This document shows, piece by piece, positions 35,867 through 48,100 of a DNA stretch of 64,000 bases; the stretch's first letter is position 1, and each line of letters opens with the position of its first letter. Below the pieces are notes generated by a model. The model made no database searches and was not told where the DNA came from. It saw nothing but the letters and a program-made list of their open reading frames with translations. The stretch spans positions 34,267,986 to 34,331,985 of the forward strand of contig NC_135355.1 in NCBI RefSeq assembly GCF_051622035.1, in the 5' to 3' direction. The DNA is from Arctopsyche grandis (lineage: Eukaryota > Arthropoda > Insecta > Trichoptera > Hydropsychidae). The position numbers were made by a program, and so were the translations under genes.

Positions 35867-38800
35867 TTAGCTCGTTTCCATATCTCTTTTTTTTAGGTAT
35901 TTTCTTAATTTACTATCCGACAATGACAAGAGGAAATTTTCATATTTTACTGCATATTCTTTGTTCAACTGTTTTAATGACTTCTTGTAACTTTTTTGAA
36001 TTGACGAATCTAAATTGGACCACCTTTTCAATAATTTTTCGTCGGAATAAGATTTCTTTTTCCTTTTTTCCATGGAAAACAGTTTGAATGGATCACTAAA
36101 ATAAACAGATAACATAGATTAGACATGCATACATATTTATCAATGAGTTAACACTCTTTAATTCTTCATTAATTGTTTCATATTCATAACATTAACCTCA
36201 ATTTAAATGGAACCAAACAAGAACCCCAGGATTTAAAACATAATAATTATTTACATTGCTCATTGAGTGGAGCTAATCACAGTACCAGTGAGTGTCGTCA
36301 TATTAAAAACAGAAATTGTACTCAGATTTAAGAAATCTAATACACAAGACACTGAGCAACAAAAAATCACGTTCTTTTCTCACTGAAGCGGAGACTAATC
36401 AATCTATACTAAGTTTGACTCACTTTATTCAAACATGACAAAGATTTTCATTGACTTCTTCTCGTTTATGAGGTAAACTTTTGGCACAGCAGTACTAGAT
36501 TTTGAGTTAAAGACTGCAAAAGCCAAAAATCAAAAGTAAACGAGAAGAAGCCGAAAAAAAACATTGTCATACTCGAATTTAGTGGTTCAAACTTAGTATA
36601 TGTAGATTGATTATTCTCCGTACTGGTAATTTCTTTTATTGCTCAGTGTTATCGTAAATCATTACATTATATGACTCCTGCAACAATCTATTTCCGAGTT
36701 TTGTCACCTGTTGTTTGTCTCGACTTGTTTATCTAACGAGCGCATCATATCTGATTAGAAGTATATTATATATTATATGTACACTTTAACATAAATATAC
36801 AACGAGTATAATGATATTAAAAGTGAAAGTTTAAATAGCTTATCAACTTACCTTGGAGGTAATTCTGGTTCCCCTCGACACAATTTAGAAGATGTGTCCA
36901 AATGGAAGCTTTCATTCGTATCATCTGAAATATGTTTCGTTTTTCTTTTTTTCTTCCTAATAAGGGAAAAATGTGAATGCTGAATTATACATACATATAC
37001 TATATTATAATAAATTTTCTAATTAAATCATTTGAAAAAAAAAAGCATATATTTTAATGAAACAATCACCCTGATGCAGTTTCCTCAGATTCCTCAACAG
37101 TAGTATCCATATGTGCATTTGAAATATCAGACTGTGAAAAGGCTTCAATTTTCCTCTTGTCTTTTCTATAACATAACAATTAAATAGTGAGCATTGTTTA
37201 AAAATATTTAATGTGTATATTTGAAGTATTTATATAAAAGCACTAACTGTTTACGAGACGTAACGAATGATTCATTTTTTACTATCGTTTTGGAATCATT
37301 CGCCTCGTCTTCCACAATCGATACTTCTTTAAGTTTTTTCTTCTTCCTGAAAAAATAAATCAAGAATAATATATAGAGTTGAGTTGAAATATAAAATATG
37401 TTGTAATTATATAAAGATTATAAAAATGTAGACCAGTTCAGAGAGAAATTTTTTGACACCCAAAACTCAACCGGTAAAAGTCGGAATTCTCGACAGGGCA
37501 GAGACCGGTAGTTCGGAAGGGAGGCTCAGTCGACCCGCTCCTTCCATGATTGGCTACTCTTTGCGATGCCAATAGTATTGCCGTGCCCTGAATTAACTCG
37601 ACTTTTACCTGATGAAATACTCAAGACATATACTGCCAGGTTCGCACACAATTTCGGACGGTTGGGCAGCGTACGGAATATTCCGAATTCCGGTAAAAGT
37701 GGTTATAGTTTCGTGGATCCAAATGATAGTGAAATACATACGCAAAATGTGGAAAGTATGTGAATGCGTGTGAAAAGAAAGATGAAGCGTCAATTTGGCA
37801 CAACAAAAACGGAAAAACAGGAATGAGTGGCATTGCAACGCAATAATTTTAAATGTGTTCACATCGCCTCTTGCGTTGTTAGGGTAAAATAAACAAACAA
37901 TTGAATAATTTCACATGTGTTCGCCGCCTGCGTTTTTCCAACACATTATCATTACTGTAATTTAATTTGATTATTAAGTATTAATTTGAAACTGAAACAT
38001 TAACTTATCACTCAAGTTATTGTGGCATTGCAACGCATGCCGGGTTCAGCTAATACAATATAAAAACAACTCATAAAACTTAGGGACAGTCAATGCTTAG
38101 TTCCAGTCCTGTGCCAAGTTGAAAGCAGCGTTTAGAGACGATCCCGTCAGTTCTTTAATTTGAGCTGACCATCTTATGGAAGACCATTCTTTCACACGCC
38201 TTCCCTCTAGTCGTCTGATGAATACCTGCTATTCTAAACTCTCCATATCCTTCCTGGCAATATAGCTAAAGTAGAAAAGAATCCTTTTTCTACATATTGT
38301 GAAGAGCCTCTTTGAAACTGCCAGCTCTTTAAGGATGGAGATGTTCATGTGTCTTGCAGTTGATGGAATGAGCAGCATCCCATATCTATGTCTCGACTCT
38401 ATACAATGTAAAGGGGATCACCCGAGATCATACCAGACAGATCAGAAATAGCAAAAATCACAAAGATGTCAAAAAATTACTCATGTGGGTCGGTTCCAAC
38501 AGACTATATAATATATCAACCTTATAGAACGATTCTCCTCGTCTATGTTCTCTATACTATTATCTGTTTTAGAGATATTTGTAGACTGCAAATCAGGATG
38601 AATTTCATTTCTAGACAGATTTTTATCTTTCTTCTTCTTTTTCCTGTGTAAAATTTTGAATAAAACGTTTAGAATTATATTTTAAATTGTTTATAATATG
38701 CACCACTGTCCCATTTAATCCTATTTTTCAACAAAAGTCAGAAACTTCTAGTATATATACATATTAGAGAATGTATTCAAGTTGAATACTGTTTAATTTG

Positions 38801-41678
38801 CAGGCAATATATGTAAATACACACATTCATATACAGATTTGATATTAAAATCTGGGTCAGTGTTACGGACAAGACATGAAAGTTTCAATGGGAAAGTGGT
38901 TAAAAACAATAATAATGTTATTACTTTGGAGAAGGTATCTCTTCTTGTGTAGATATATCCTTTTCAGTTTTGTGATTACTAGAATTATGCAGAGTTTGAA
39001 TGATATCTTCTTCAGTGAATGAATGAGATTTATCTACGGTGAAGGAATGAGATTTATCTACGGTGAAGGAATGAGATTTATCTACGGTTGAATCTTCTTT
39101 GCTGCAATTGATCAATACAAAGCTTAGACCCATGTAAAATATTATAGAGCGGTATATGTACATATATATGTCAAAAAATCACCTCGGAGAACCAGTATTA
39201 CTGATAACAGAAATGTCACCAAAATTTAAATTGCCATCTGGATCGGCTGTTTCTTTTTTCTTTTTTCTAAAATAATAAAAATCGTATTATATCTGAAAAA
39301 ATTTCGTTTTTCGTAATATAAAGTTCAATTTGCAATTACCTGGATTTTTTTGAAGACTTTTCCGCAGATTTTGAATCTGGTTCATCGGTGGCTGCGGTTT
39401 GCGCTTTATAATTCTCCACTATTTCTTTCAATTCTCGTTGTAACTCTTGAATCTGTTTGGGTTTCAATTCTTTGTACAATGCACTAACTTTAGCCATGCG
39501 TTCCTGAAATAATTAAAATTTAAACTAAAATTTCAGATTTTGTAATGCATACATGTATACATATAATTTAAAAGTCACAGTGAATTTGATTATACAGATC
39601 GCCTTATAAATAAATCCAGAATTTTGGTGTTTACATATGTATATACATATATTAATAGATTTACTGTTCTGATTTTGTACTATTTCAACAAACAGTATTT
39701 AAATTATATCCAAATAATCAAACTCTTGCTATATATAATTTAAATATATACCTTTGGAACTATTGATTTGAGTTCTGGAGCACCCAACATTTTTCCACTA
39801 AATAAGGCATACACGCTTCTTGGACCCAGTTTAGGTTTTGTTGGTTTCTGTGTTTTCTTAAATATAAAAAAAAATAAAATGTATAATAAAGTATTCATTT
39901 AAAAATAATCATAGAAAAAATATTTTTCGTATTTTTTATTGAAAACATGCATTTACAATTTGTCCTTTTTTCGATTTTTCAAACCACGGTAATTTCTCTT
40001 CCGTTGGAAGATTTTCCCATTGATTTTTAAATTTCTCTATCAACTCTTTGGTAGGCAATGAATCGTGCTTTGAAACATTATTTAATTGATTTTTCACATA
40101 CACTTGCAGAGCAGAATTTTCTTTTTTTTGTGTCGTTAAAGATTTTTTACCCCAAGCACTTTTAAGCTCAGGATAATGGAGTCTGTTAAAAAATGATTTA
40201 ATAAAATTATAGTAAACAAAATTGGTATTCAACCTTATATTATAAGTATAATTATAAGTATTAAAAAAATTGCAAAAGCGACTGGAATGTTAACTAGAGT
40301 ACGCTATAAGATTTCAAGGTTAAATTGAAATGACAAGAGATATTTTATACAAATTTCTCCACCACTTCATTATCACAAAAATTTTAATTTTTAACACGAT
40401 GGGGGTCGCTGACTCATATTTGTATCATGTTGGGTGCACAACGCTTAGTGGCCACTGATACATATATGATTTACGACTGCACGACCTGTATCCCCAACCG
40501 ATGATGTATTTTTGTATCACGTTTGCATCAATCGTTTGTGGCCGATGATACAATTTCGTTTATGACGAAAACGTGATACAAATATATATCAGCGGCCTGA
40601 AAAATATATTCTGCACGAAAACTATATTCGCGCAGTCGTGAATCATATATGTATCAGCGGCTAGTAAGCGTTGTGCACCCAACATGATACAAATATGAGT
40701 CAGCGGCCACCATATTGTTAATGATTATTCTATTATGTAATTGTATAATAGACCCAAAATGTAAACTAGTTGACTTTCACAGGTTGCTGAGGGTTATATA
40801 TATAATATACATACGTAAATATTTTAAGTTTTCGAGCATATTCTTCTCTATTTAAATCAAATTGATTTGCATATTTTTCTTTTTCTGCTTGTGGGAGGTT
40901 CGCATACATTTTATTTATTTCAGCTCGAAAGCTTTTCTGAAAAGATTAAATTTTATATTTTTTTTAAATTCAAGTATATTCACATATTATATATTTGATG
41001 GAATTTGTAGATAAAATTTAAACAACAGTCTTACCATATCAGGAAAATTTTTCCTTAAATGTTTATTGTCGACTAAATAAAGCAAAATGGGAGCTATGGG
41101 TCTTTTGGGTGCATCAGGATGTCGATTCTGAAACGAGCAATATATAAATGATATTCAAATCGAAACAAAGTACAACTAGATTATGTTTAAATAGTTTACT
41201 TTTTTCTTTGAAGCATGGAAATTGGTCCACGGTTGAGCCACCCATTTTTCGGCGTCTGCTATAACCTCAATAAGCAATCTATGAAGTCGTAATTTTTTTA
41301 AGATGCCTTGCCAGACCTTTTCGCACTCAGCACCGCTGTAGTTTTTGAAAGCAATCTTCAAAACCAAATTGATCACACATTAATATATTGTAATTTGCAA
41401 TATCATCATGCTACAATACAAGATACGAACCTGATTCCAAGGCAGTTTTTTTTGTCTACGAGCATAATTTGTATTGTCATTGGATGGGATGCACGATTTC
41501 ATATTGCTTAATAGTGTGTTGAGATCGTCTGATGGCCAAGACAATGTTTCCAAAGCTGTTTACATTATAAAAATTAAACTGGATAAAAAAAAAAATTTCA
41601 GTGATTTTTGTTTAAAAATATTTGTATTAAAATAAAACCTTTGGCATCAGATGTGGATGATACATCTTCCGTGTCCAT
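35867..41678 (-). CDS. UBTF: UBF/UBTF-like HMG-box protein (nucleolar transcription factor)
   Basis: Minus exons are 41639-41678, 41431-41555, 41200-41355, 41035-41127, 40815-40936, 39957-40182, 39752-39856, 39340-39503, 39183-39266, 38925-39101, 38521-38643, 37248-37346, 37070-37165, 36852-36956 and 35867-36095, giving 647 residues in frame. UBF binds rDNA and activates Pol I. The N-terminal dimerisation region is the best match: SWPSDDLNTLLSNMKSCIPS near residue 18, then WNQIAFKNYSGAECEKVW. HMG-like repeats follow (PDAPKRPIAPILLYL; QWENLPTEEKLPWFEKS; KPKLGPRSVYALFSGKM). Residues about 300-570 are lysine-rich linkers from symmetric exons. A last HMG-like box (residues 572-647) ends the protein. 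There is no long acidic tail as in vertebrate UBF. A 5' untranslated intron ends at 41687. Another HMG-box family is possible but less likely. Confidence 0.85.
36350..36650. repeat. Degenerate TIR element (CACTGAGCAAC ends)
   Basis: The ends CACTGAGCAACAAAAAATCA and TTATTGCTCAGTG are inverted. Inside is GAGTTAAAGACTGCAAAAGCC, shared with 3600-3630 and, inverted, 25619-25650. It lies in the last intron of the UBF-like gene. Confidence 0.55.
37420..38440. other. Repeat-derived sequence in UBF intron 11
   Basis: This part of the 1.2-kb intron is less AT-rich than its surroundings. It contains two inverted ACCGGTAAAAGT/ACTTTTACC blocks. At 38037-38055 it has ATGCCGGGTTCAGCTAATA, like 25137-25158, which resembles a Helitron-type 3' end. 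I find no coding similarity. Confidence 0.4.
38993..39090 (-). repeat. Coding 24-base tandem repeat (three TVDKSHSF units)
   Basis: Within exon 10 of the UBF-like gene a 24-base unit is repeated three times almost without change, giving three copies of TVDKSHSF. The reading frame is kept. Near-identity of the DNA copies suggests recent slippage expansion. Confidence 0.85.
40404..40709. repeat. Foldback MITE in UBF intron 5
   Basis: The arms are about 45 bases and nearly perfect (TCATATTTGTATCATGTTGG on the left, complement at right), with further inverted blocks towards the centre (GCCGATGATACAATTTCG). Total about 305 bases. The GATACA/TGTATC motif recurs through both arms. Confidence 0.75.
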
Positions 41679-42070
41679 GTTTAGACCTGCAAAAAGTACA
41701 TAGCATGAAAGTAGCAACGCTTTATGTTTTAATTCAGGTCGGCCGGGAACAAGCGACTATTTATGTCATTACAGCATTTGGAGGTTATGTGATATTTAAT
41801 GTGTGATGTGTAAATGTGGGTATGAATGAATATTAGTTGGAAGTGATGAATTGAAATCGAATTATTTTTAAGACCTGAACAATTGGACGAGAAGACGAGG
41901 AGACGTCGAGTGAAAAGTGTTTTATCAACTAAAAGTGTGGGAAAACATCGAACCAAATACGAAAGGCGCCAACCGAAATTTCAGTACAGCATGAGCGGGG
42001 CGCGAAGCGACGCGTAGCGTTTTCCTAACAACTCAATATACGTCCATCAAACAACAAACGACTAATTCAG

Positions 42071-42242
42071 GGTTCGGTGATTACTGGTCACAAAGTCACT
42101 AAAATCTCTATAACGGAACATCTTGCAGCCGAAAAGTCTATCATACTAACGAGAGCTTGGGTGTCAAATATTGTGTATTCGCGATTTTCATGGCAAAAAT
42201 TATCTTTGTGACCACCGCAATGTAACGAATAGTCCAATTACC
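42071..42242 (+). mobile_element. MITE, GGTTCGGTGATTATT family
   Basis: It starts GGTTCGGTGATTACTGG and ends AATAGTCCAATTACC. It is close to the 8962-9163 copy. Confidence 0.7.
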
Positions 42243-42454
42243 CTAATTCAGATGTGTTTTATTTTATTTTTATATTTAAAGCTACAGTCTAGCCATCTAA
42301 AAGAATTTTCGATATTTATACATCTAAATACTGCAGTATAAAGTATTTTCCTTTTATTCCTTTGCTTTTAATAATTCAAGCTGAATAGAGCAGCCGATAA
42401 AGTATAAAGAATCATCATACCACTTGCACATTTCATACGAATCTGCACCCTTAA

Positions 42455-42677
42455 AGGTCTGTTCATACCTATCCAGCACGACCCGTATCCTGCAGGTGTC
42501 ATGCATGTGCGGATAGTATTCTTTGGTACATTATATGGACGTATTCATACTCCATTCGCGCATGCGCATTTACGCATTCATGCGCGTCCATATATGTAGA
42601 ATGTACCAAAGAATACTATCCTCACTTGCATGACACCTGCAGGATACGGGTCGTGCTGGATAGGTATGAACAGACCT
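42455..42677. mobile_element. Near-perfect palindromic MITE, TAA target duplication
   Basis: A 223-base palindrome starting AGGTCTGTTCATACCTATCC and ending in its complement, with arms of about 100 bases and few mismatches. TAA flanks both sides (42452-42454, 42678-42680). A 3-bp TWA-type duplication suggests a PIF/Harbinger-type mobiliser, but no transposase is linked to it here. Confidence 0.75.
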
Positions 42678-42954
42678 TAAATCACCCTCGCTGTAGAAAT
42701 TCAACACGCTCAGATTTCAATCCAAATATAAACGAGCAAATCAATAAAAAATCAAAAACAAAGCTCGACCTCTACACGTGGCACGCCACGACTCTGCACT
42801 AACTTACCTTAGTGTCACTAAGGTAACCATTCTTACTGTTTTTTTTTTTACCAGTACAGTACTGGTTTTTTGAATATCACGACTTACCAGTACAGTACTG
42901 GTAAGTCGTGAGATAAAATCAGTACATTTTTTTATCTAATAGATAAAAGCTATA

Positions 42955-44216
42955 GGGGATGAACGAATGAAATGACTGACATGTTGATGCATGTGCTTTT
43001 ATTATGGAAGCCGAAGGGGGAGTGTGTAGCGACTCTGAAACAATGGGCGATTTGGTCCCAACTCGCAGGAAGGTGAGTTGGGACCAGTGGCGGCTCGTGA
43101 TAATTTTTAGTGGCGGGGCTGCACTGAAAAGATGTCTAAAAAATGTCACCATAATTATTCTATCATGTCATAACAGGACAAAATAAGCACAATTTTTGGC
43201 GTACGACCACTTACATGTGGATTTAAGTATTATTGAAAAAAAAGTAGCCAAATTCACCACCCATTAAAGGGGTGAAGATTTCGAAAAATACGCTGGTATT
43301 CCAGTAAGATTGCTAAAAAAAATTCGTTCTTGCTGGTTTCGCGACGCGGATTAAAAAAAACCCCAAAACCTTTCAAAAACTTAACCCCCTAATTCGTAAC
43401 GAAAAATATTAACCTGTTGACAATGCATCGATACATCGGTTGTTTCATCTGCCATAACAGCTAGATAAGTTGCTTTTTTATTTCAGCACTTATTTGTTCC
43501 CTACACACGTTCAAAATACAATCTAAAAGTTCATTTTGAATAATTTTTGATGTCCCTTTAAAAACCGAAGAAGTTTGAAAATGTTTTTTTAAAGAATCGT
43601 CGAAATTTTGTGAATATTCTAGAAGCCCCCGAAAAACTCCTGGATTTTTTGAATTATCTGTTTCATCGTGTCCCCTCATTGGCATTTCAAATTTACCGCA
43701 AAATTTAACGCAATCAATAATTTTAAATAAAACATCCCGATTTTTTTTGACGTTTTCGTTATGCTTATCTATTTCCCGCCGACAAGCTTCCCAAAATCGT
43801 GAGATTAGACACATTTTTTAAGTGTTCGACACTTCCCTCGTGTTTTTAAATTTATCGTTTAAATGTTTTAAGTCAATAACTCCTGTTTTCGTCCAAGATG
43901 CTTCGTCTGGCGAATCGCCTCCAAACAAAAGACACGGATAACAAAATAACGCGTTTTTTTCTGTACATCTCGTTAACCAATTGTATTTTTTATAAATGTC
44001 TGGATTAAATTTTCGCGAGTAACTAAAAGATCTACTAGTTGCAGGCTATGAAATAATTAAATTAGGCGTGAGGCAGCCTAATGCTTTTATAGCGACTTTT
44101 TCGGTAAGTTCTAGTCGCGAAAAGTGCAAATTTTGTAATTCTTTAAATTATATTACAAATTTTAAAATTATGACATGGTCCCAACTTGGGACCATGTCAT
44201 ATAGCGAGCCGCCACA
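42955..44216 (-). mobile_element. hAT element nested in a related hAT-MITE
   Basis: The outer MITE is 42955-43084 plus about 44185-44216, ending AGCGAGCCGCCACA. The inner insert starts CAGTGGCGGCTCGTGATAAT at 43085 and is flanked by GTTGGGAC at left and CTTGGGAC at right, a near 8-bp duplication. The inner right end is not the expected complement, so the insert has lost its own 3' terminus. It carries the first part of a hAT transposase. Confidence 0.6.
43436..44040 (-). pseudogene. hAT transposase N-terminal half (TTF zinc finger, DUF4371), broken
   Basis: Read on minus, 44040-43850 encodes a TTF-type zinc-finger region (KYNWLTRCTEKNALFCYPC, then DEASWTKTGVIDLKHL). A stop and frame change near 43823 lead into a 117-residue frame (43461-43814) with RGHDETDNSKNPGVFRGLLE, the start of the DUF4371 region. 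After EIKK a single-base frame change is needed to continue to YLAVMADETTDVS. The catalytic remainder is absent. Similar proteins are the ZMYM1/ZNF862-like transposases of animals. It is a dead copy; no repaired sequence is given. Confidence 0.75.
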
Positions 44217-45111
44217 AAGCCTTCAGCGAAAATGATTGAAAATATTGGCAAATTAGTCAAGTAGAGTCTATGTTTATCAGAAACATATGCATCTGCCGAA
44301 GAACTTTTTTTTTCAATGAACAATATGTGGTCCAGTGATAAAACGCAATATTGAATGCTCATCGATAAGAACAATTTTTACCAATTCTGTGAAGAATTTT
44401 ATAAGAGCGTTGAAGCAAATTAATTATATATGTTAGTTTTTAAAAAGAAATATTTAGAAACAAATTTTTTTTTTGATAAAATGTCCTAGTATTAAATTTT
44501 AACAAAAAAATAGTCACCTTACTCTACACCAGACCATGAATGACCTGAAAATTTAAATAAACGTACAGCGGAAGTATTCCTTGGTTTTAACTCGACCACA
44601 TAACATAACACGCTTTCAAAATTTAAAAAGAAATCACTTTTCCAATCCAGATCTCAACGTCTATAAATATTTCGCGACTAATCACGATCAATATATCTCA
44701 CTGCCTTGAGTATATGTTTCACTATAAAATATCGGCGGATTGTTATGTTGATTGATTCGAAGCCGATATGATCTGCATCTTTCACTCTAATTTGAAAACT
44801 ACTTTTGTCGTCCACGCAACAGTAGGTTTACCATTAAAATATTTTTATATAATATGTACAACTTAAACATTTAAATCTATATGGCCAACAGTGATCGTTT
44901 GGCCAAGCGATTTATTGAAAAGCATGTATGTATATGCAGATAACTTGTTGATGTGCTATTAGGGTGTCAGCCATGGAGCGAGTGTTGTTCTTGTGATTAG
45001 TAGTGTGGTAGTGGCGTTCGTCGCTGGCCGTCGTCTCGCGTTTGTCACTGTTTGTTTCCCGCGATTGTTGTCAAAGGGGGTGTCAACTGTCAATCTTCAG
45101 GTTATATCGCG

Positions 45112-48100
45112 ATGCCAACTCAATATGGCGAGGGTCGTGGCTGGGAAGGCGCAAATCACACCCCCCATCCCCATCCCCATCCCCATCCCCATCCTCATCC
45201 TCCAAACCCGGCAGCTTCAACACACCCCACCACTACTGCAGATCAACACGTCTTTGAGGTTCATCATTCCGTTCATGCTGAACTGTTCCATACATACTAT
45301 ATATTTCAGTGATTTCAACCGCTATAAATATAGCCATTATAAGTGAATCTTAATTAAGCGGTTTTCATCAAAAATTTCTTCCAGTACAAATTGCTGTTAC
45401 AAAAACTATATTTTCAACCGTGAAGCTTATGTTATAATACATCACTGTGTGTATATGCAATGAATTATTATAGTACATATTTAATAGTCACTATTTTGTT
45501 ATTAAATAATTTTTCATTATTTAAATTACTAAGAACATTCTAGCTCATCTTTTTTCAAACATGTTCATTTACCAATAGTTAAAAATACATTCTGGGCAAG
45601 TATGTAAATAAGATACGTCATAATTAGACGTAGTAACCCATCTGATGATAATACTGCTTTAAAATAACAGTACTTTAAATTTTTGATTTTTATGAATAAA
45701 CCATTGTTTCATTTTCAGGAGGATGACAACGAAGAAGCTATTGAAAATCCGGCGGAAGTTCTTCAAGAATGTTTGGAGAAATTCACAACGTCTGATTACA
45801 TTATGGAGCCGGGAATTTTCGCACAGTTGAAGAAATACTTCCAAGCTGGTGGAAATCCTGAGCAGGTCATTGAACAGCTGTCGCTTAACTACAGTGCCAT
45901 AGCCCAAATGGCAAATTTGCTCGCCGAGTGGCTCATTTTAGGAGGTATGTTTCATTTCCAGTACAAATTGCAGCTACGAAGTGGCCGACGGTTAATTTCA
46001 TGTTTGAATTTAGGTGTCAAAGTTACCGAAGTTCAAGCGATGGTCGAGAATCATTTGAAAGATATGATTTTGAAGACGTTCGATCCTAAAAAGGCTGATA
46101 CTATATTCACGGAGGAGGGAGAGGTGAGTGTTCGAGCCGTCAGATCGTTTATTATATTTAAATACTGAAAAAAACTAACGTTTTCAGACACCTGCCTGGT
46201 TGACTGAAATGATCGAACATCCTACGTGGCGTTCGTTGATTTATCGACTCGCTGAAGAATATCCTGACTGCTTAATGTTAAATTTTACTATTAAGGTTTG
46301 TATGTACACAATTATAATCCAATCAAATAATTTTTGGTACTTGTATAGTAGTGAGGCTCCCGCTTCACGCTCAAAGACCAATTATTACGGCTTGAGGTTG
46401 TTTTTCTGCATAGCTGTATGATGATATTGTTACGTACACCACCGAGTAAGTGCAATCGGATTAGGCCGAGTAGAATCCCAGAGACTGGGTGACCGTTATA
46501 ATTGGTTTCAAGGATTATCTCCAGATTAAGTGCATGTAAGCTAAACAATGGCCACTATTGGTCCTTTCTCGGAAGTGACCGATACTGTGGGACTGAGTGT
46601 CATGGGAATACATATCCGGGTACATGTCTAAATAATAGGGAAGTAACCGGACGTCAAAAATGCCCTGAGCGACCGATCCATTATAAGGCGGTACTTAGGC
46701 GATATCAAGACATTCTGGACGGAGCACTGCCGGTGCGTGTATCTCCTTAATCAGCAATAAATGCTGTGAAACGACTTTGGCCTTTTACTTGGATCCTCCA
46801 CCCACCCCTACGCAACAATATCATGCTCTTAGGGGTTGCTCCAGGTTGTTTATTTGGAGCAAGTCGAATTGTGTCTTTGCCCACAATGTGTATGTGTTGT
46901 GCTAGTATAAACGAACCTTAAAGCGAAGCGTAATAATTAGCTTTTGAGACCCACTTGTTTAGACAAGGGCATTACAGTAAATGGCCAGTATTTTAATCAA
47001 TTTTGATAAATTAAAAAAATAATCAGTATTCTATTATTAAATGTCAGTATAAATAACAAATGGACAGTATAAAAATCTGATGTACATTCACCAGAAGAAA
47101 TAGCAATGCCTGTTGGATGGAATTGTCTATCAAGATCGTATAAGCCTTGTGTTGAAAAAGTAATACTGTCTAATAAGTAATACTACATAGTAATACCAAC
47201 GAATAAGAAATACTAGCCATTTATCAAAATAAAACTTACCATTTAATATGAATACTGACCTTTTATTATTTATACTGACCAGTTGTATACTGGCCGTTTA
47301 ATATAAATACTGGTCATTTAATATACATAAATACTGACTGACCTTTCATATTTAAATACTGAAAAAATATACTTACCAGTAAAATACAAGCCATAAACAA
47401 GTACCTAATTCTCTATACACATTAAATATTTCCTTCATCTTTATAGCTCATATCTGATGCTGGTTTCCAAGGAGAAATAACAAGTATATCAACGGCTGCG
47501 CAACAAATTGAAGTATTTTCAAGAGTATTAAAAACGGCTATTTCTGGATTTTTGCAAAGTACTGATGATTGGCAAACGAGTGTTCAGGAATGCGCCGTTA
47601 GTATTATATTTTTTTTTTTTTTTTAGATATTTACATATACACTTCATTGAATTCATTCTCAGTTTCGTCAGTTGGGGTTTGATATTCATATATGTGGTAG
47701 AGAATCCTGACGGATGACGCTGTTCAGGACCACGGTTAGGAAGCGGCGGTTGAGGTGAAGACCAAACACGTGCGTTTTCAGTCATGTTGTTTATTAGGAC
47801 GATACGTGTGGAGGCTTAGTGACGAACCGCGCGGAGCACAGGTCCAACTGCGACTAACCATTATATCTCTGCCCCTTTTCATCCCCTTCTCACAATCAGT
47901 CGTAACATACTCTTTCTCAGCCATAGCCCATACATCAGCCTTTCGTTCAATTCCAACCCTACATATATGTATTATACAGTAACAGTCACATAAAACGCGT
48001 GATTTTACGATTTTAGAGAAATATAAATATTATCTCTTTATGTGTTGGGTTTTAAATGACAGCACATTCTAAATATGATTGTTTTCTAAAATTTGACTTC

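Larger units (their letters stand above)
41679..45111. other. Head-to-head intergenic region with mobile elements
   Basis: It lies between the divergent start codons of the UBF-like and NELF-D genes. Mobile elements fill 42071-44216 (listed separately). The ends are host-like: the 41687 acceptor of a 5' untranslated intron on minus, and a moderately GC-rich stretch at about 44965-45111 before the NELF-D start codon. The 44220-44960 part is AT-rich with nothing recognisable. Confidence 0.5.

Noticed and set aside
38993-39090. Possible CRISPR-like array from 24-base repeats
   Set aside because: Units are contiguous without spacers and encode a repeated octapeptide in frame within an exon.
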